A stretch of DNA of 13,335 bases. It comes from Alphaproteobacteria bacterium UBA6038 (GTDB lineage Bacteria; Pseudomonadota; Alphaproteobacteria; Micropepsales; Micropepsaceae). Where the stretch lies: the NCBI GenBank assembly GCA_002429315.1, contig DIZC01000039.1:1-13335 (forward strand), read 5' to 3'. Below the pieces are notes generated by a model. That model was not told the DNA's origin, made no database searches, and saw only the letters and a list, made by a program, of their open reading frames with translations. Below, piece by piece: positions 6,752-13,311 of this stretch; the stretch's first letter is position 1; every line of letters begins with the position of its first letter. The translations under genes were made by a program, and so were the position numbers.

Positions 6752-8322
6752 GTATTAAGCGGTTGCGGCAGCGCAGCCGAAAGCGGGGTGGAGGCAGTAT
6801 CCGCCGTGAGCTGTTGCAGCGTCTCCTCCAGCAACGGTGCCGGCACGCCGAGCGCGCGACTCAACTCACCTTTCTCGTCGGAGCCCAAAGACAACGGGGA
6901 TGGAGACGTTGGCTGCACTGGCGGTTCCTCGGCCGACGTGGCAGTTCCTGCCAAGGAAGCTAGTCGGCGGAGCATGTTTTGCACGGGGCGCCAAACCGCG
7001 CTGCTGATGGCTGCTTCCGCCTTGGCCGATACTGCGGGCGTTTCTTCCTTGGCCGACCTGACCCGGGCTTCCTCCTTGGCCGACTCCAGTCGCCTGCGCG
7101 CGTTGAGATAATCTTTCAGCGAGTTCGTCAGGCGATCCGTGCTGTCGTCCCATGCACCGAGGTCCTGCGGGCGCCAGAGCAGCCATAATGCGGTCGGCAG
7201 CACTCGGCGCGCAATCGATCCACTCGTGCTGCCGGCCGGAATTGCCGAACTGTTGTTGATGCTTGCGTCCACCGCCAGGTCCCAGCTCGCCCGCAGCATG
7301 GGTGGCGAGAGAAGACTGTAGTTATGCCGTTGCTCGCCTCCGGTTTTCAGATGCAGCGCCCGAACATCCGGATGGTCCGGTCCCAACAGGTTTTCCAAAT
7401 TGCGCTCGATAGTCCGCAGGCGCTCGGCCTTGGCGTCGCTATCTGGTTCGTCGCGCAGAATCAGGTGAGCACCCAGTATGCCGAGCATCGGATCGGTGAA
7501 CTTCTCGTTCACGATCTCGGCGCGAACGGAATCGGAAAGCACCCGCCGCGTCTGCGTGAGCGCATAGCACGCCAGCTCCTTGAGCCTGACGATCTGGTCT
7601 GCAGGATCGAATTGTTGGGTAAGTGAAATAGAGATCGTGCCGCCAGCCAAGTCTGCACGCACCTCGCTCTGTCCACTGGGCAAACACTGCTCGTGCAACA
7701 GGAAGAAGATTTGCGTCTGCGTCCTGGGGGCCACGTACAAGGCACGCTCTATTTCGCTTCCGTCGCTGAATTCAAGACGGAGGCGATAGGGACCCGGCTG
7801 AACGTTGGCGCGCCAGCCCGCCGAAGCGTCGTAGCCGGGAAGTGCATTGACCACCGCCCGTTCCTCAATGTTCGCGAGGAGATTTTCCTTATCATCCAAG
7901 AGTCGCAAGCCGATCGCAGGATTCGGCAACGTTGGGTGTAGTTTTCCTTCGGGGCCGCCTTGGGTCCATTGTCGCGAAAAAACGAAAATGGAAGCACCGG
8001 CTCCAAGCACATCGCAGGGTGTCGCGCTGAGTTGCCGCGCCGCGCCCTGATGGTACTCGTGGCTGCGCGATGTGTCGTTGAGCGGGATTGGCGACGGGAA
8101 TTGCAGGGTGGGGATTGTTAACTCGCGATCCTGATCGAGCGAAACCAGATTTTCGTTGACGGTTGGGCCGACCCTTACACGCACTTTGTAGATTCCGGCA
8201 GGCAGACTAGCCTTCAGTTCCCCCACGGCCTTATCAACGGGTTGCTGGTCGGCATTCACGACGGAAATCTCCGCCATTGGGTCGGCAGCCGTAACCGTCA
8301 AGGTTCGTTCAGAGGCTGACAT
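6748..8322 (-). CDS. Uncharacterised 524-aa caspase-associated protein with beta-rich N-terminus and helical/low-complexity C-terminus
   Basis: I do not recognise a named family. The N-terminal about 210 residues are beta-rich and contain two PEGA/Ig-like looking strand motifs, LPAGIYKVRVRVG (40-52) and QPGPYRLRLEFSDG (175-188). Residues 245-330 look helical (LKELACYALTQTRRVLSDSV; DPMLGILGAHLILRDEPDSD). Around 338-352 is LSPPMLRASWDLAVD, and around 375-386 is a Trp-rich LPTALWLLWRPQ. After that come three 9-residue repeats beginning SAK (414-440) and a Pro/Ser-rich linker (466-480), then a short helix rich in Leu and Glu. There is no signal peptide or clear membrane segment. The ATG at 8322 lies inside the caspase gene (14-bp overlap), and the stop overlaps the next gene by 4 bp. 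It could be a scaffold, a caspase substrate or an effector; the sequence does not decide. Confidence 0.85.
   Translation of the reverse strand: MSASERTLTVTAADPMAEISVVNADQQPVDKAVGELKASLPAGIYKVRVRVGPTVNENLVSLDQDRELTIPTLQFPSPIPLNDTSRSHEYHQGAARQLSATPCDVLGAGASIFVFSRQWTQGGPEGKLHPTLPNPAIGLRLLDDKENLLANIEERAVVNALPGYDASAGWRANVQPGPYRLRLEFSDGSEIERALYVAPRTQTQIFFLLHEQCLPSGQSEVRADLAGGTISISLTQQFDPADQIVRLKELACYALTQTRRVLSDSVRAEIVNEKFTDPMLGILGAHLILRDEPDSDAKAERLRTIERNLENLLGPDHPDVRALHLKTGGEQRHNYSLLSPPMLRASWDLAVDASINNSSAIPAGSTSGSIARRVLPTALWLLWRPQDLGAWDDSTDRLTNSLKDYLNARRRLESAKEEARVRSAKEETPAVSAKAEAAISSAVWRPVQNMLRRLASLAGTATSAEEPPVQPTSPSPLSLGSDEKGELSRALGVPAPLLEETLQQLTADTASTPLSAALPQPLNT
7003..7083 (-). repeat. Three tandem 27-bp repeats coding for a 9-aa SAK-x6 unit
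   Basis: The plus-strand core CTTGGCCGA recurs at 7021, 7048 and 7075, an exact 27-bp period. On the minus strand it encodes SAKEEARVR, SAKEETPAV and SAKAEAAIS in frame within the 524-aa protein. The first parts of the units are nearly identical and the ends diverge. The repeat is charged and likely helical, resembling a linker or coiled-coil extension. Confidence 0.85.
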
Positions 8323-9370
8323 TGGTCACCGCTTTGGTTCCATCGGGCAGCAAGGCGCCAGTGACTTTGAAGGTCGCATCGGGGCCATCGGTGATCACGA
8401 CCCGGTACAGGCCGCGAGGCAAATTCAGGTTCCAGAGTGCTGGCGCGGAAGCCTGCTGCTGTACGGTCTGAAGCGATCCGTCTTCAATGCGCACCGGAGC
8501 GCCGGAACTTGCAATCGCGATGGATACCGGAAATTGTGCGACAGCCTGTCCGGGTTTGGCATCTACGACCACGAAATGATCGGGATCGAAGACCTCCGGT
8601 TCCTTGGCGACGTCGTCGTCCAACAGGTCGGCTGCCGGCAGCAGCTTCTGCATGTTGTCCTGCAGATACGCCTTGAGTTGCGCGGTCGTGACAGCGCCCG
8701 TCTTTGGGTCTGCCGCCGCGCCACGGAGACCTTCCATCAGAGTGGCCGTAAATACCCCATGCACGCTTCCATTGAGAGGAAGCTCTTTGGACAGCTTCCG
8801 GTTCTTGGCGGAGAACGCATAGAAGCGGCGCCTCGTCTGTCCGCTGGGAGCCGTGCGGGGGAGTAGGAACGGCGGCGCCAGATCGGCAAACGTGATTGGC
8901 GCGCGACAGGCGTCCTGAAACAGGATGACTTCGTCGAACCATCCGCCTTCATAAAGGCGATCAGCCCACATCATAGCGGCGATATTGTGGATGAGCCGTC
9001 GCGTCGCGTTCGCCGCCAACACAGCGGACTTGTCCAGCGAGGGAGCGAAACCATGGCCGGAGAAAAACAGCCAAAGACGTTTGCCCGCCTTAGATCCAAG
9101 ATTGTCGTTATTGTTCGCGACGGCTGCATTGTCGACCTGGATAAAGAATTTCTCGATCTGTTCCTTTGCCGGTTGCGCATCGTCCGTCACGGCCGAAGCC
9201 GCGAATTGCGAGCTCACGAGCAGACGCGCATTTGCCGGATCGACGCCGCCGCCGTTTTGATCCGTGACCCAGGCATGGAAATCCTGCGCATCATTCTCCG
9301 CTCCCTGAAGCACGCTGATGCCGGGATACTGATTGATCCCGACGACAAGCGCCCGGTCTGCCAGAGGCAT
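8309..9370 (-). CDS. Caspase-like cysteine peptidase (C14 family) with C-terminal beta-rich extension
   Basis: This is a 353-aa caspase-hemoglobinase fold peptidase. The start, DRALVVGINQYPGISVLQGAENDAQDF, is the usual first strand and helix of bacterial caspase-like proteins. The catalytic His is H106 in LWLFFSGHGFAP and the catalytic Cys is C155 in VILFQDACRAP, so both dyad residues are present. Residues 185-255 complete the peptidase unit (RFYAFSAKN; HGVFTATLMEGLRGAA, as in caspase p10-like parts). From about 280 a beta-rich tail follows with LPRGLYRVVITDG (319-331), similar in style to motifs in the next protein. There is no signal peptide. The ATG at 9370 is 6 bases after the metallopeptidase stop. 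Substrate preference is unknown; bacterial family members usually cut after Arg/Lys rather than Asp, and some act in immunity or regulated death. Activity is inferred from an intact dyad. Confidence 0.93.
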   Translation of the reverse strand: MPLADRALVVGINQYPGISVLQGAENDAQDFHAWVTDQNGGGVDPANARLLVSSQFAASAVTDDAQPAKEQIEKFFIQVDNAAVANNNDNLGSKAGKRLWLFFSGHGFAPSLDKSAVLAANATRRLIHNIAAMMWADRLYEGGWFDEVILFQDACRAPITFADLAPPFLLPRTAPSGQTRRRFYAFSAKNRKLSKELPLNGSVHGVFTATLMEGLRGAAADPKTGAVTTAQLKAYLQDNMQKLLPAADLLDDDVAKEPEVFDPDHFVVVDAKPGQAVAQFPVSIAIASSGAPVRIEDGSLQTVQQQASAPALWNLNLPRGLYRVVITDGPDATFKVTGALLPDGTKAVTNVSL

Positions 9371-9376
9371 GCAGAA

Positions 9377-10057
9377 TTATGGGTATTGCTTGCGGATGAA
9401 TTCACGATCCATCGGCGAAAGGTCCGTGTTCAATCCCGCCGAACTGCGATCGAGAGTCCAGCTCGCCGGAATAGGATACATCATGATCGAGTGCCAATCG
9501 AGCGTCGTTCCCGCTATCTCGTTCGAGGGATAGCTCTCGAACATATTGTGGTCGATCGTAGCGCGGTCCCAATTGTTCGGCGGCCCCGAGAGATCGCGGT
9601 ACACCGCGGGCTTGTTCCACTTGATCGCAGAAATTGGATTCTGGTGTTCATGAATAAGGCCAAGCGCATGGCCGAATTCGTGCGTAATAACGCGGCGGGC
9701 TTCCTCGTCAGTCACACCCGGGGTAAGCCAGCCGAAGTTCATGGTGGGCTGGCCCTTCGGAATACGCTTGCATGTCGTGCCAATGACAGACCAAGAGCCA
9801 CTATACTGGAAGGTGATGCGGATATCGGTGTCGGGACCTGGTTCCCAACTGAACTGCAGATTCGCCAGATTGGTAATCCACTCTACCGCGAATTTCTTGA
9901 CCAACGCTTTCTGCGCGTCAGTTCCGTCGAGAAACGAGATCGATATCGCGTCGCCAGATTGCCATTTCGTCGCATCCACCAAGGCAGCTCTTGCCTGACC
10001 AGTTGTCGGTTTTTCCGCCTCGAACCACGCGAAACACCATTTATCCTGGTTTGTCAT
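9377..10057 (-). CDS. Astacin/M12-like zinc metallopeptidase, no signal peptide
   Basis: This is a 226-aa metzincin-type protease. ITHEFGHALGLIHEHQNP carries the HExxHxxGxxH zinc motif (H126, E127, H130, H136). SIMMYP (190-195) is the Met-turn, with Y194 in the position of the extra astacin zinc ligand. Upstream strands (DAISISFLDGTD; DIRITFQYSGSWSVIG) match the N-terminal half of a ZnMc domain. The length is essentially the catalytic domain alone. No signal peptide or pro-region is visible, which is unusual for a family that is normally secreted. The frame is open to a TTG at 10072, but the ATG at 10057 is preferred because GGGGG lies 8 bases upstream. It is the first gene of the operon and probably sets its transcription. 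Family is firm; location and targets are unknown. Confidence 0.93.
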   Translation of the reverse strand: MTNQDKWCFAWFEAEKPTTGQARAALVDATKWQSGDAISISFLDGTDAQKALVKKFAVEWITNLANLQFSWEPGPDTDIRITFQYSGSWSVIGTTCKRIPKGQPTMNFGWLTPGVTDEEARRVITHEFGHALGLIHEHQNPISAIKWNKPAVYRDLSGPPNNWDRATIDHNMFESYPSNEIAGTTLDWHSIMMYPIPASWTLDRSSAGLNTDLSPMDREFIRKQYP

Positions 10058-10140
10058 GATTGGGACCCCCAAAACCAGAATGAAATTTACCCCTAAACTT
10101 CAAGGCACGCAATACTGCAGCAGCTTAAGAATACTATCTT

Positions 10141-10175
10141 AAAAGTCGTCACCGCGCCGCTAGCGACGCGGTGAC
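10141..10175 (-). terminator. Probable Rho-independent terminator after the 58-aa membrane protein gene
   Basis: GTCACCGCG (10148-10156) and CGCGGTGAC (10167-10175) form a perfect 9-bp inverted repeat. The loop itself contains the palindrome CGCTAGCG, so the stem can extend further. On the minus strand the hairpin is followed within a few bases by TTTT (10144-10141). It lies 21 bases beyond the small gene's stop and separates it from the metallopeptidase operon. The U-run is short, so efficiency is uncertain. Confidence 0.7.
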
Positions 10176-10196
10176 AAATAAGTCAGGGTCAACGAC

Positions 10197-10373
10197 TTAC
10201 CCCCCGTTCCCAGGTGTCTTGACGTTCAGATTGACCGTGTGGGTGGTGGCGCCGCCGCCAAAGAAGTGGCCGCCGGAATAAAGGAAAAAGCCGCCGACCA
10301 GCACGATCACCAGCAGGATTCCGACTAGCAACGCCAGTGCCGAATTGCCCCCGCCCCCGTTTCCGTCCGCCAT
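10197..10373 (-). CDS. Small glycine-rich single-pass membrane protein (58 aa)
   Basis: No family recognised. The product is a short Gly/Asn-rich N-terminus (MADGNGGGGN), one strongly hydrophobic helix (ALALLVGILLVIVLVGGFFL, about 12-31), then a Gly-rich stretch and a polar tail (THTVNLNVKTPGNGG). It is predicted to sit in the inner membrane with the short tail outside or in the periplasm. The frame extends upstream to 10457, but the ATG at 10373 is chosen because AAGGAG lies 7 bases before it, a near-perfect Shine-Dalgarno. A terminator hairpin follows, so it appears to be a single-gene transcript. It diverges from the 131-aa membrane protein gene across 120 bp. Small proteins of this type, with a Gly-rich start, one helix and a short tail, are common in alphaproteobacteria and mostly uncharacterised. 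Confidence 0.82.
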   Translation of the reverse strand: MADGNGGGGNSALALLVGILLVIVLVGGFFLYSGGHFFGGGATTHTVNLNVKTPGNGG

Positions 10374-10444
10374 TGATCCGCTCCTTGTCTTGTTGGCACA
10401 GGAGAAACGGCCCGCACGCGGCTCGGGTTCCGGCGGCACTCTCG

Positions 10445-10461
10445 CCAAATCCATCATTTGG
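10445..10461. promoter_or_regulatory. Inverted repeat CCAAAT-N5-ATTTGG in a divergent intergenic region
   Basis: A perfect 6-bp inverted repeat with a 5-base spacer sits between the 58-aa and 131-aa membrane protein genes, 33 bases before the latter's ATG. It could be an operator for a dimeric regulator. Only one copy is seen and the arms are short, so chance is possible. Confidence 0.25.
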
Positions 10462-10493
10462 GGCCATTCTGATCCGGTGATCGGGAGGGGGCA

Positions 10494-10889
10494 ATGCCGA
10501 GAATTCTTGCTGGTGCCGTGGTTGGAGGGGTGGTGTGGCTCGTCTCAGCGACGGTACTGAACTTTGCCTTGCGCGACGGCTGGCATGACTATGCGAGCGT
10601 CGAAAAGGCAATGACCTTTACCGTCCCGATGATGATCGCGCGGCTCGTGGAGAGCGGCATCAGCTCCATTGTGGGTGGCGCGGTTGCAGCGATGATCGGC
10701 CGCGACCGCACACGGCCGGCGCTCGGCACCGGCATCATCCTTCTGGTGCTCTTTTTGCCAGTGCACTACTCGCTGTGGAGCAGGTTTCCCATCTGGTACC
10801 ACCTGACGTTCCTGAGTTCCCTGGTGGTGTTGAGCCTGCTCGGCGGTCGCATCGCTCCGGTCCGCCGCCGGCGGTTTCAGGTCGCATAA
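10494..10889 (+). CDS. Small multi-pass integral membrane protein (131 aa), function unknown
   Basis: No named family recognised. There are three or four hydrophobic segments: about 3-25 (LAGAVVGGVVWLVSATVLNF), 44-68 (MMIARLVESGISSIVGGAVAAM), 77-97 (LGTGIILLVLFLPVHYSLW) and 103-118 (LTFLSSLVVLSLLGG). A basic C-terminus (RRRRF) suggests a cytoplasmic end. The ATG at 10494 is preceded by GGGAGGGGG, a strong Shine-Dalgarno. The last 13 bases overlap the convergent pterin dehydratase gene. It stands alone on the plus strand, so context gives no functional clue. The reading frame is well supported by the start signal and the hydrophobic pattern. Confidence 0.8.
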   Translation: MPRILAGAVVGGVVWLVSATVLNFALRDGWHDYASVEKAMTFTVPMMIARLVESGISSIVGGAVAAMIGRDRTRPALGTGIILLVLFLPVHYSLWSRFPIWYHLTFLSSLVVLSLLGGRIAPVRRRRFQVA

Positions 10890-11164
10890 GAGCCCATCGC
10901 CTTCGCCATCGCGATGTCCTTTGCGGTGACGCCGCCGGCATCGTGGGTGGAAAGCGTAACCTCCAGCTTGTTGTACACATTGAACCACTCGGGATGGTGA
11001 TCCATCTTCTCCGCCAGCAACGCAACGCGTGTCATGAACCCGAAGGCGGCATTGAAATCCTTGAACTGGAACTTGCGCGCAATGGCCTCGCGGCCGTCCA
11101 CCTCGCGCCATTCCGGCAGTTCTTTCAGCGCCGCCGCGCGGGCACCTGCATCCAGCTTTCCCAT
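10877..11164 (-). CDS. phhB: Pterin-4a-carbinolamine dehydratase (4a-hydroxytetrahydrobiopterin dehydratase)
   Basis: This is a 95-aa cytoplasmic enzyme that dehydrates 4a-hydroxy-tetrahydropterin so that the cofactor of aromatic amino acid hydroxylases can be recycled. The signature is EKMDHHPEWFNVYNKLEVTL (52-71) followed by STHDAGGVTAKD (72-83). H56, H57 and H74 with D75 correspond to the family's active-site residues. FKDFNAAFGFMTRVALLAE matches the long helix before the motif. Length matches the family (about 95-105). No phenylalanine hydroxylase gene is in the window, so a housekeeping role in pterin or molybdopterin metabolism is also possible. The start at 11164 follows a purine-rich AGGAGAAG, and the gene lies 14 bases after thpR. 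Confidence 0.95.
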   Translation of the reverse strand: MGKLDAGARAAALKELPEWREVDGREAIARKFQFKDFNAAFGFMTRVALLAEKMDHHPEWFNVYNKLEVTLSTHDAGGVTAKDIAMAKAMGSYAT

Positions 11165-11178
11165 TTTCGCTTCTCCTT

Positions 11179-11712
11179 TTATCTCAGCGGATATTCCCGT
11201 TCCGCCACATAGATGCTGCCGCTTGACGTGATGCGGCTCGAGTACAGGATGAATTGATCCGCGTCGAACGGGCCGCTGGCGTAGAGCGCGTGTTCGGAAA
11301 GGTAGTCCATCACGCGGCCGGCCGGTGTTGCACGTAACCGCGCGAGCGTGACGTGCGCGGTGTATTTGCGTTCTTCAGCCGGAAAACCCAGCCGCTGGAT
11401 GGCGCTTTCGGCCTTGCGGTGCAGGCGAATGAGAGCCTGGCTTGGCGCAACGCCCGCCCACAGCGCGCGCGGATTCTTGCCACCGAACGCGCCGACGCCC
11501 TTCAGCTCCAGCATGAAGCGCGGCGCGGCGATGGAGGCCAGCGTTTCATCGATGGCATTCGCGTCGCGCCCGTCCACCTCGCCGATGAAGCGCAATGTGA
11601 GGTGCAGCTGCTCGCGGCTGCTCCAGCGTGCGCCGGGAACGCCCGATTGGAGCGCGAGCAGACTCTCCGCGACCGCATCGGGCAGAGGCAGCGCGACGAA
11701 CAGGCGGATCAT
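11179..11712 (-). CDS. thpR: RNA 2',3'-cyclic phosphodiesterase (2H family, ThpR/LigT)
   Basis: This is a 177-aa 2H phosphoesterase. Members hydrolyse 2',3'-cyclic phosphate RNA ends to 2'-phosphates, and some ligate tRNA halves in vitro. The two catalytic HxTx motifs are H37-LTL (QLHLTLRFIGEV) and H121-VTL (YTAHVTLARLR). The start MIRLFVALPLP is typical, and KGVGAFGGKNPRALWAGV matches the middle strand. Length is normal. The ATG at 11712 overlaps the murJ stop by ATGA, so translation is coupled. It precedes the pterin dehydratase in the same run. The combination has no obvious pathway logic and probably reflects housekeeping clustering. Confidence 0.95.
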   Translation of the reverse strand: MIRLFVALPLPDAVAESLLALQSGVPGARWSSREQLHLTLRFIGEVDGRDANAIDETLASIAAPRFMLELKGVGAFGGKNPRALWAGVAPSQALIRLHRKAESAIQRLGFPAEERKYTAHVTLARLRATPAGRVMDYLSEHALYASGPFDADQFILYSSRITSSGSIYVAEREYPLR

Positions 11713-13244
11713 GCGCGCGCTCCCGCCAGACGGCCGAGCGGCAGAGCGCGGCGGAATATGAGGACCACAAGTCCATAAGCGAACACGCCAACCACAACCG
11801 CACCGGCCAGCATCAGTTCATCGTGGAAGCGCCCGGCGGTGAACATGCGTGCAAGCGTCATTCCGCCGAAGGCGCCGGCCGCCGCGGCGATTGCGGCCAG
11901 CACAACCGGCACCACCGCCCGCATGAACGTGCTGTCGATGGCCAGCAGCCCGCGCCTGCGGCCGATGATCGTGAGGGTCGCCACGTTCAGCCAGGCGCCC
12001 AGGGAGGTTCCCAGCGCCACGCCGGCAATACCGAGGTGAAATCCCCACACCAGCACGACCTTCAGCGCAATGTTGCACAGCATGGCGAACACGGTGATGC
12101 GCGCGGGCGTACCGGTGTCGTGGCGCGCATAGAAGGTGCTGGCGACGATGCGCACCAGGGCGAAGGCCGGCAGCCCCACGCCATAGGCCGCCAGCGCAAT
12201 GGCGGCGAGCGCGGCGGCGGATTTGTCGAACGCGCCGTGGGCGAAAATCGCCCGCATGATGATGTCGGGGACCGTCACGAACACGGCGGCAAACGGCAGG
12301 ATGAGCAGCAGCGACAGCGCCGCGGCGCGGTTCTGCGCGGAATCGGACCCGGCACGGTCGTTCCTCGCCAGCCGGGCCGACATCTCCGGCAGCAGCACCG
12401 TGCCGAGCGCAATGCCGAGTACGCCCAGCGGCAGCTGGTTGATGCGGTCCGCGTAATAGAGCGCGGTACGACTGCCGGTGGGCAGAAGGCTTGCAATCAC
12501 GGTGTCGATGAACGGCGCAATGAAAACGCTGGCTGCGCCGATGGTGACGGCACCGAGCGCTTTGAAGAACTCCTTGATCTCCGGCGTCCACCGCAGCCAG
12601 CCGATGCGCAAGCTGAGCCCGTCGCGCCGTGCCGCCCACAGCATGAAAAACAGCTGCGCAAAGCCGCCGGCGAGTACGCCCCAGGCGGCGGCGTAGGCGG
12701 CGTTGGGAAACCAGCGCCACAAGAGGAGCGTGGCGATCATCGCGAGGTTCTGGAAATTCGACCACGCCGCCGCCGCCCAGAATTTCTCGAGCGCGTTGAG
12801 CATTGCCGACAGCTGGATCGCGACCACCGTGAGGATGAGGTACGGAAAGGTGATGCGCGCGAGGCTGACGGTGAGCGCCATCTGATCCGGATGGCGGGCA
12901 AAACCCGGCGCCAGCACATGCACGATGGGAGACATGAAAACGAAAGCGACCATCAGCAGCACGAACTGCGCGGCCATCTGCCAGGAGAAGACCCGGTCGG
13001 CGAACAGCGCCGCTTGGGTGGTCTCGCCGCGGGCGTGCAGTGCGGCGTAGCGCGGCAGAAAGGCGGGATTGATGGTGCCCTCGCCGAAAATCTGGCGGAA
13101 GTAGTTGGGGAACAGGAAGGCGACGATGAACGCGTCCGACAGGATGCCGTGCCCGAGGATCCACGCCATCGCGATATCGCGCGCAAAGCCGGTGATGCGC
13201 GACAGCAGCGTAAACCCGCCGACGGAGAGAAGGCGCTGGAACAT
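11709..13244 (-). CDS. murJ: Lipid II flippase MurJ (MviN)
   Basis: This 511-aa polytopic inner-membrane protein flips lipid II for peptidoglycan synthesis (MOP superfamily, normally 14 helices). The N-terminus is diagnostic: LLSVGGFTLLSRITGFARDI followed by DAFIVAFLFPNYFRQIFGEG and TINPAFLPRYAALHARGE. Hydrophobic segments alternate with short loops to the end, and ALYYADRINQLPLGVLGIAL around 265-285 is a conserved MurJ block. Length fits the family. The ATG at 13244 has an AGGAGG Shine-Dalgarno at 13258-13253. A palindromic repeat ends just upstream of that site. The stop overlaps thpR by 4 bp. No frameshift or missing block was seen. Confidence 0.97.
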   Translation of the reverse strand: MFQRLLSVGGFTLLSRITGFARDIAMAWILGHGILSDAFIVAFLFPNYFRQIFGEGTINPAFLPRYAALHARGETTQAALFADRVFSWQMAAQFVLLMVAFVFMSPIVHVLAPGFARHPDQMALTVSLARITFPYLILTVVAIQLSAMLNALEKFWAAAAWSNFQNLAMIATLLLWRWFPNAAYAAAWGVLAGGFAQLFFMLWAARRDGLSLRIGWLRWTPEIKEFFKALGAVTIGAASVFIAPFIDTVIASLLPTGSRTALYYADRINQLPLGVLGIALGTVLLPEMSARLARNDRAGSDSAQNRAAALSLLLILPFAAVFVTVPDIIMRAIFAHGAFDKSAAALAAIALAAYGVGLPAFALVRIVASTFYARHDTGTPARITVFAMLCNIALKVVLVWGFHLGIAGVALGTSLGAWLNVATLTIIGRRRGLLAIDSTFMRAVVPVVLAAIAAAAGAFGGMTLARMFTAGRFHDELMLAGAVVVGVFAYGLVVLIFRRALPLGRLAGARA

Positions 13245-13258
13245 GCGCTGCGCCTCCT

Positions 13259-13311
13259 ATCCTCCCCCGTTTACGGGGGAGGTGCCGAGCGAAGCGAGGC
13301 GGAGGGGGGAC
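13259..13311. repeat. C/G-rich intergenic palindromic repeat upstream of murJ
   Basis: CCTCCCCCG (13261-13269) and CGGGGGAGG (13274-13282) form a perfect 9-bp hairpin with a TTTA loop. It is followed by GTGCCGAGCGAAGCGAGGCG and then GGAGGGGGG. This arrangement, a C-run hairpin, GCGAAGC core and a G-run, is the style of dispersed intergenic repeats seen in many alphaproteobacterial genomes. It lies between the window edge and the murJ Shine-Dalgarno, so it is probably in the murJ leader or just upstream. Only one copy is in the window, so dispersal cannot be shown here. Confidence 0.75.

Noticed and set aside
6224..8322. A bacterial gasdermin-like pore former downstream of the caspase
   Set aside because: I considered it because caspase-like genes pair with gasdermins, but neither downstream protein shows the expected length or membrane-inserting strand pattern.
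10058..10072. TTG start adding five residues to the metallopeptidase
   Set aside because: The ATG at 10057 has a GGGGG Shine-Dalgarno at suitable spacing; the upstream TTG would use up that site as coding sequence.
8987..10096. Plus-strand open frame (369 codons) antisense to the caspase and metallopeptidase genes
   Set aside because: Both catalytic motifs are encoded on the minus strand; the plus product is Arg-rich and has no domain.
10374..10457. Longer version of the 58-aa membrane protein starting at 10457
   Set aside because: AAGGAG lies just before the ATG at 10373, and the extra residues are Pro/Arg-rich without features.
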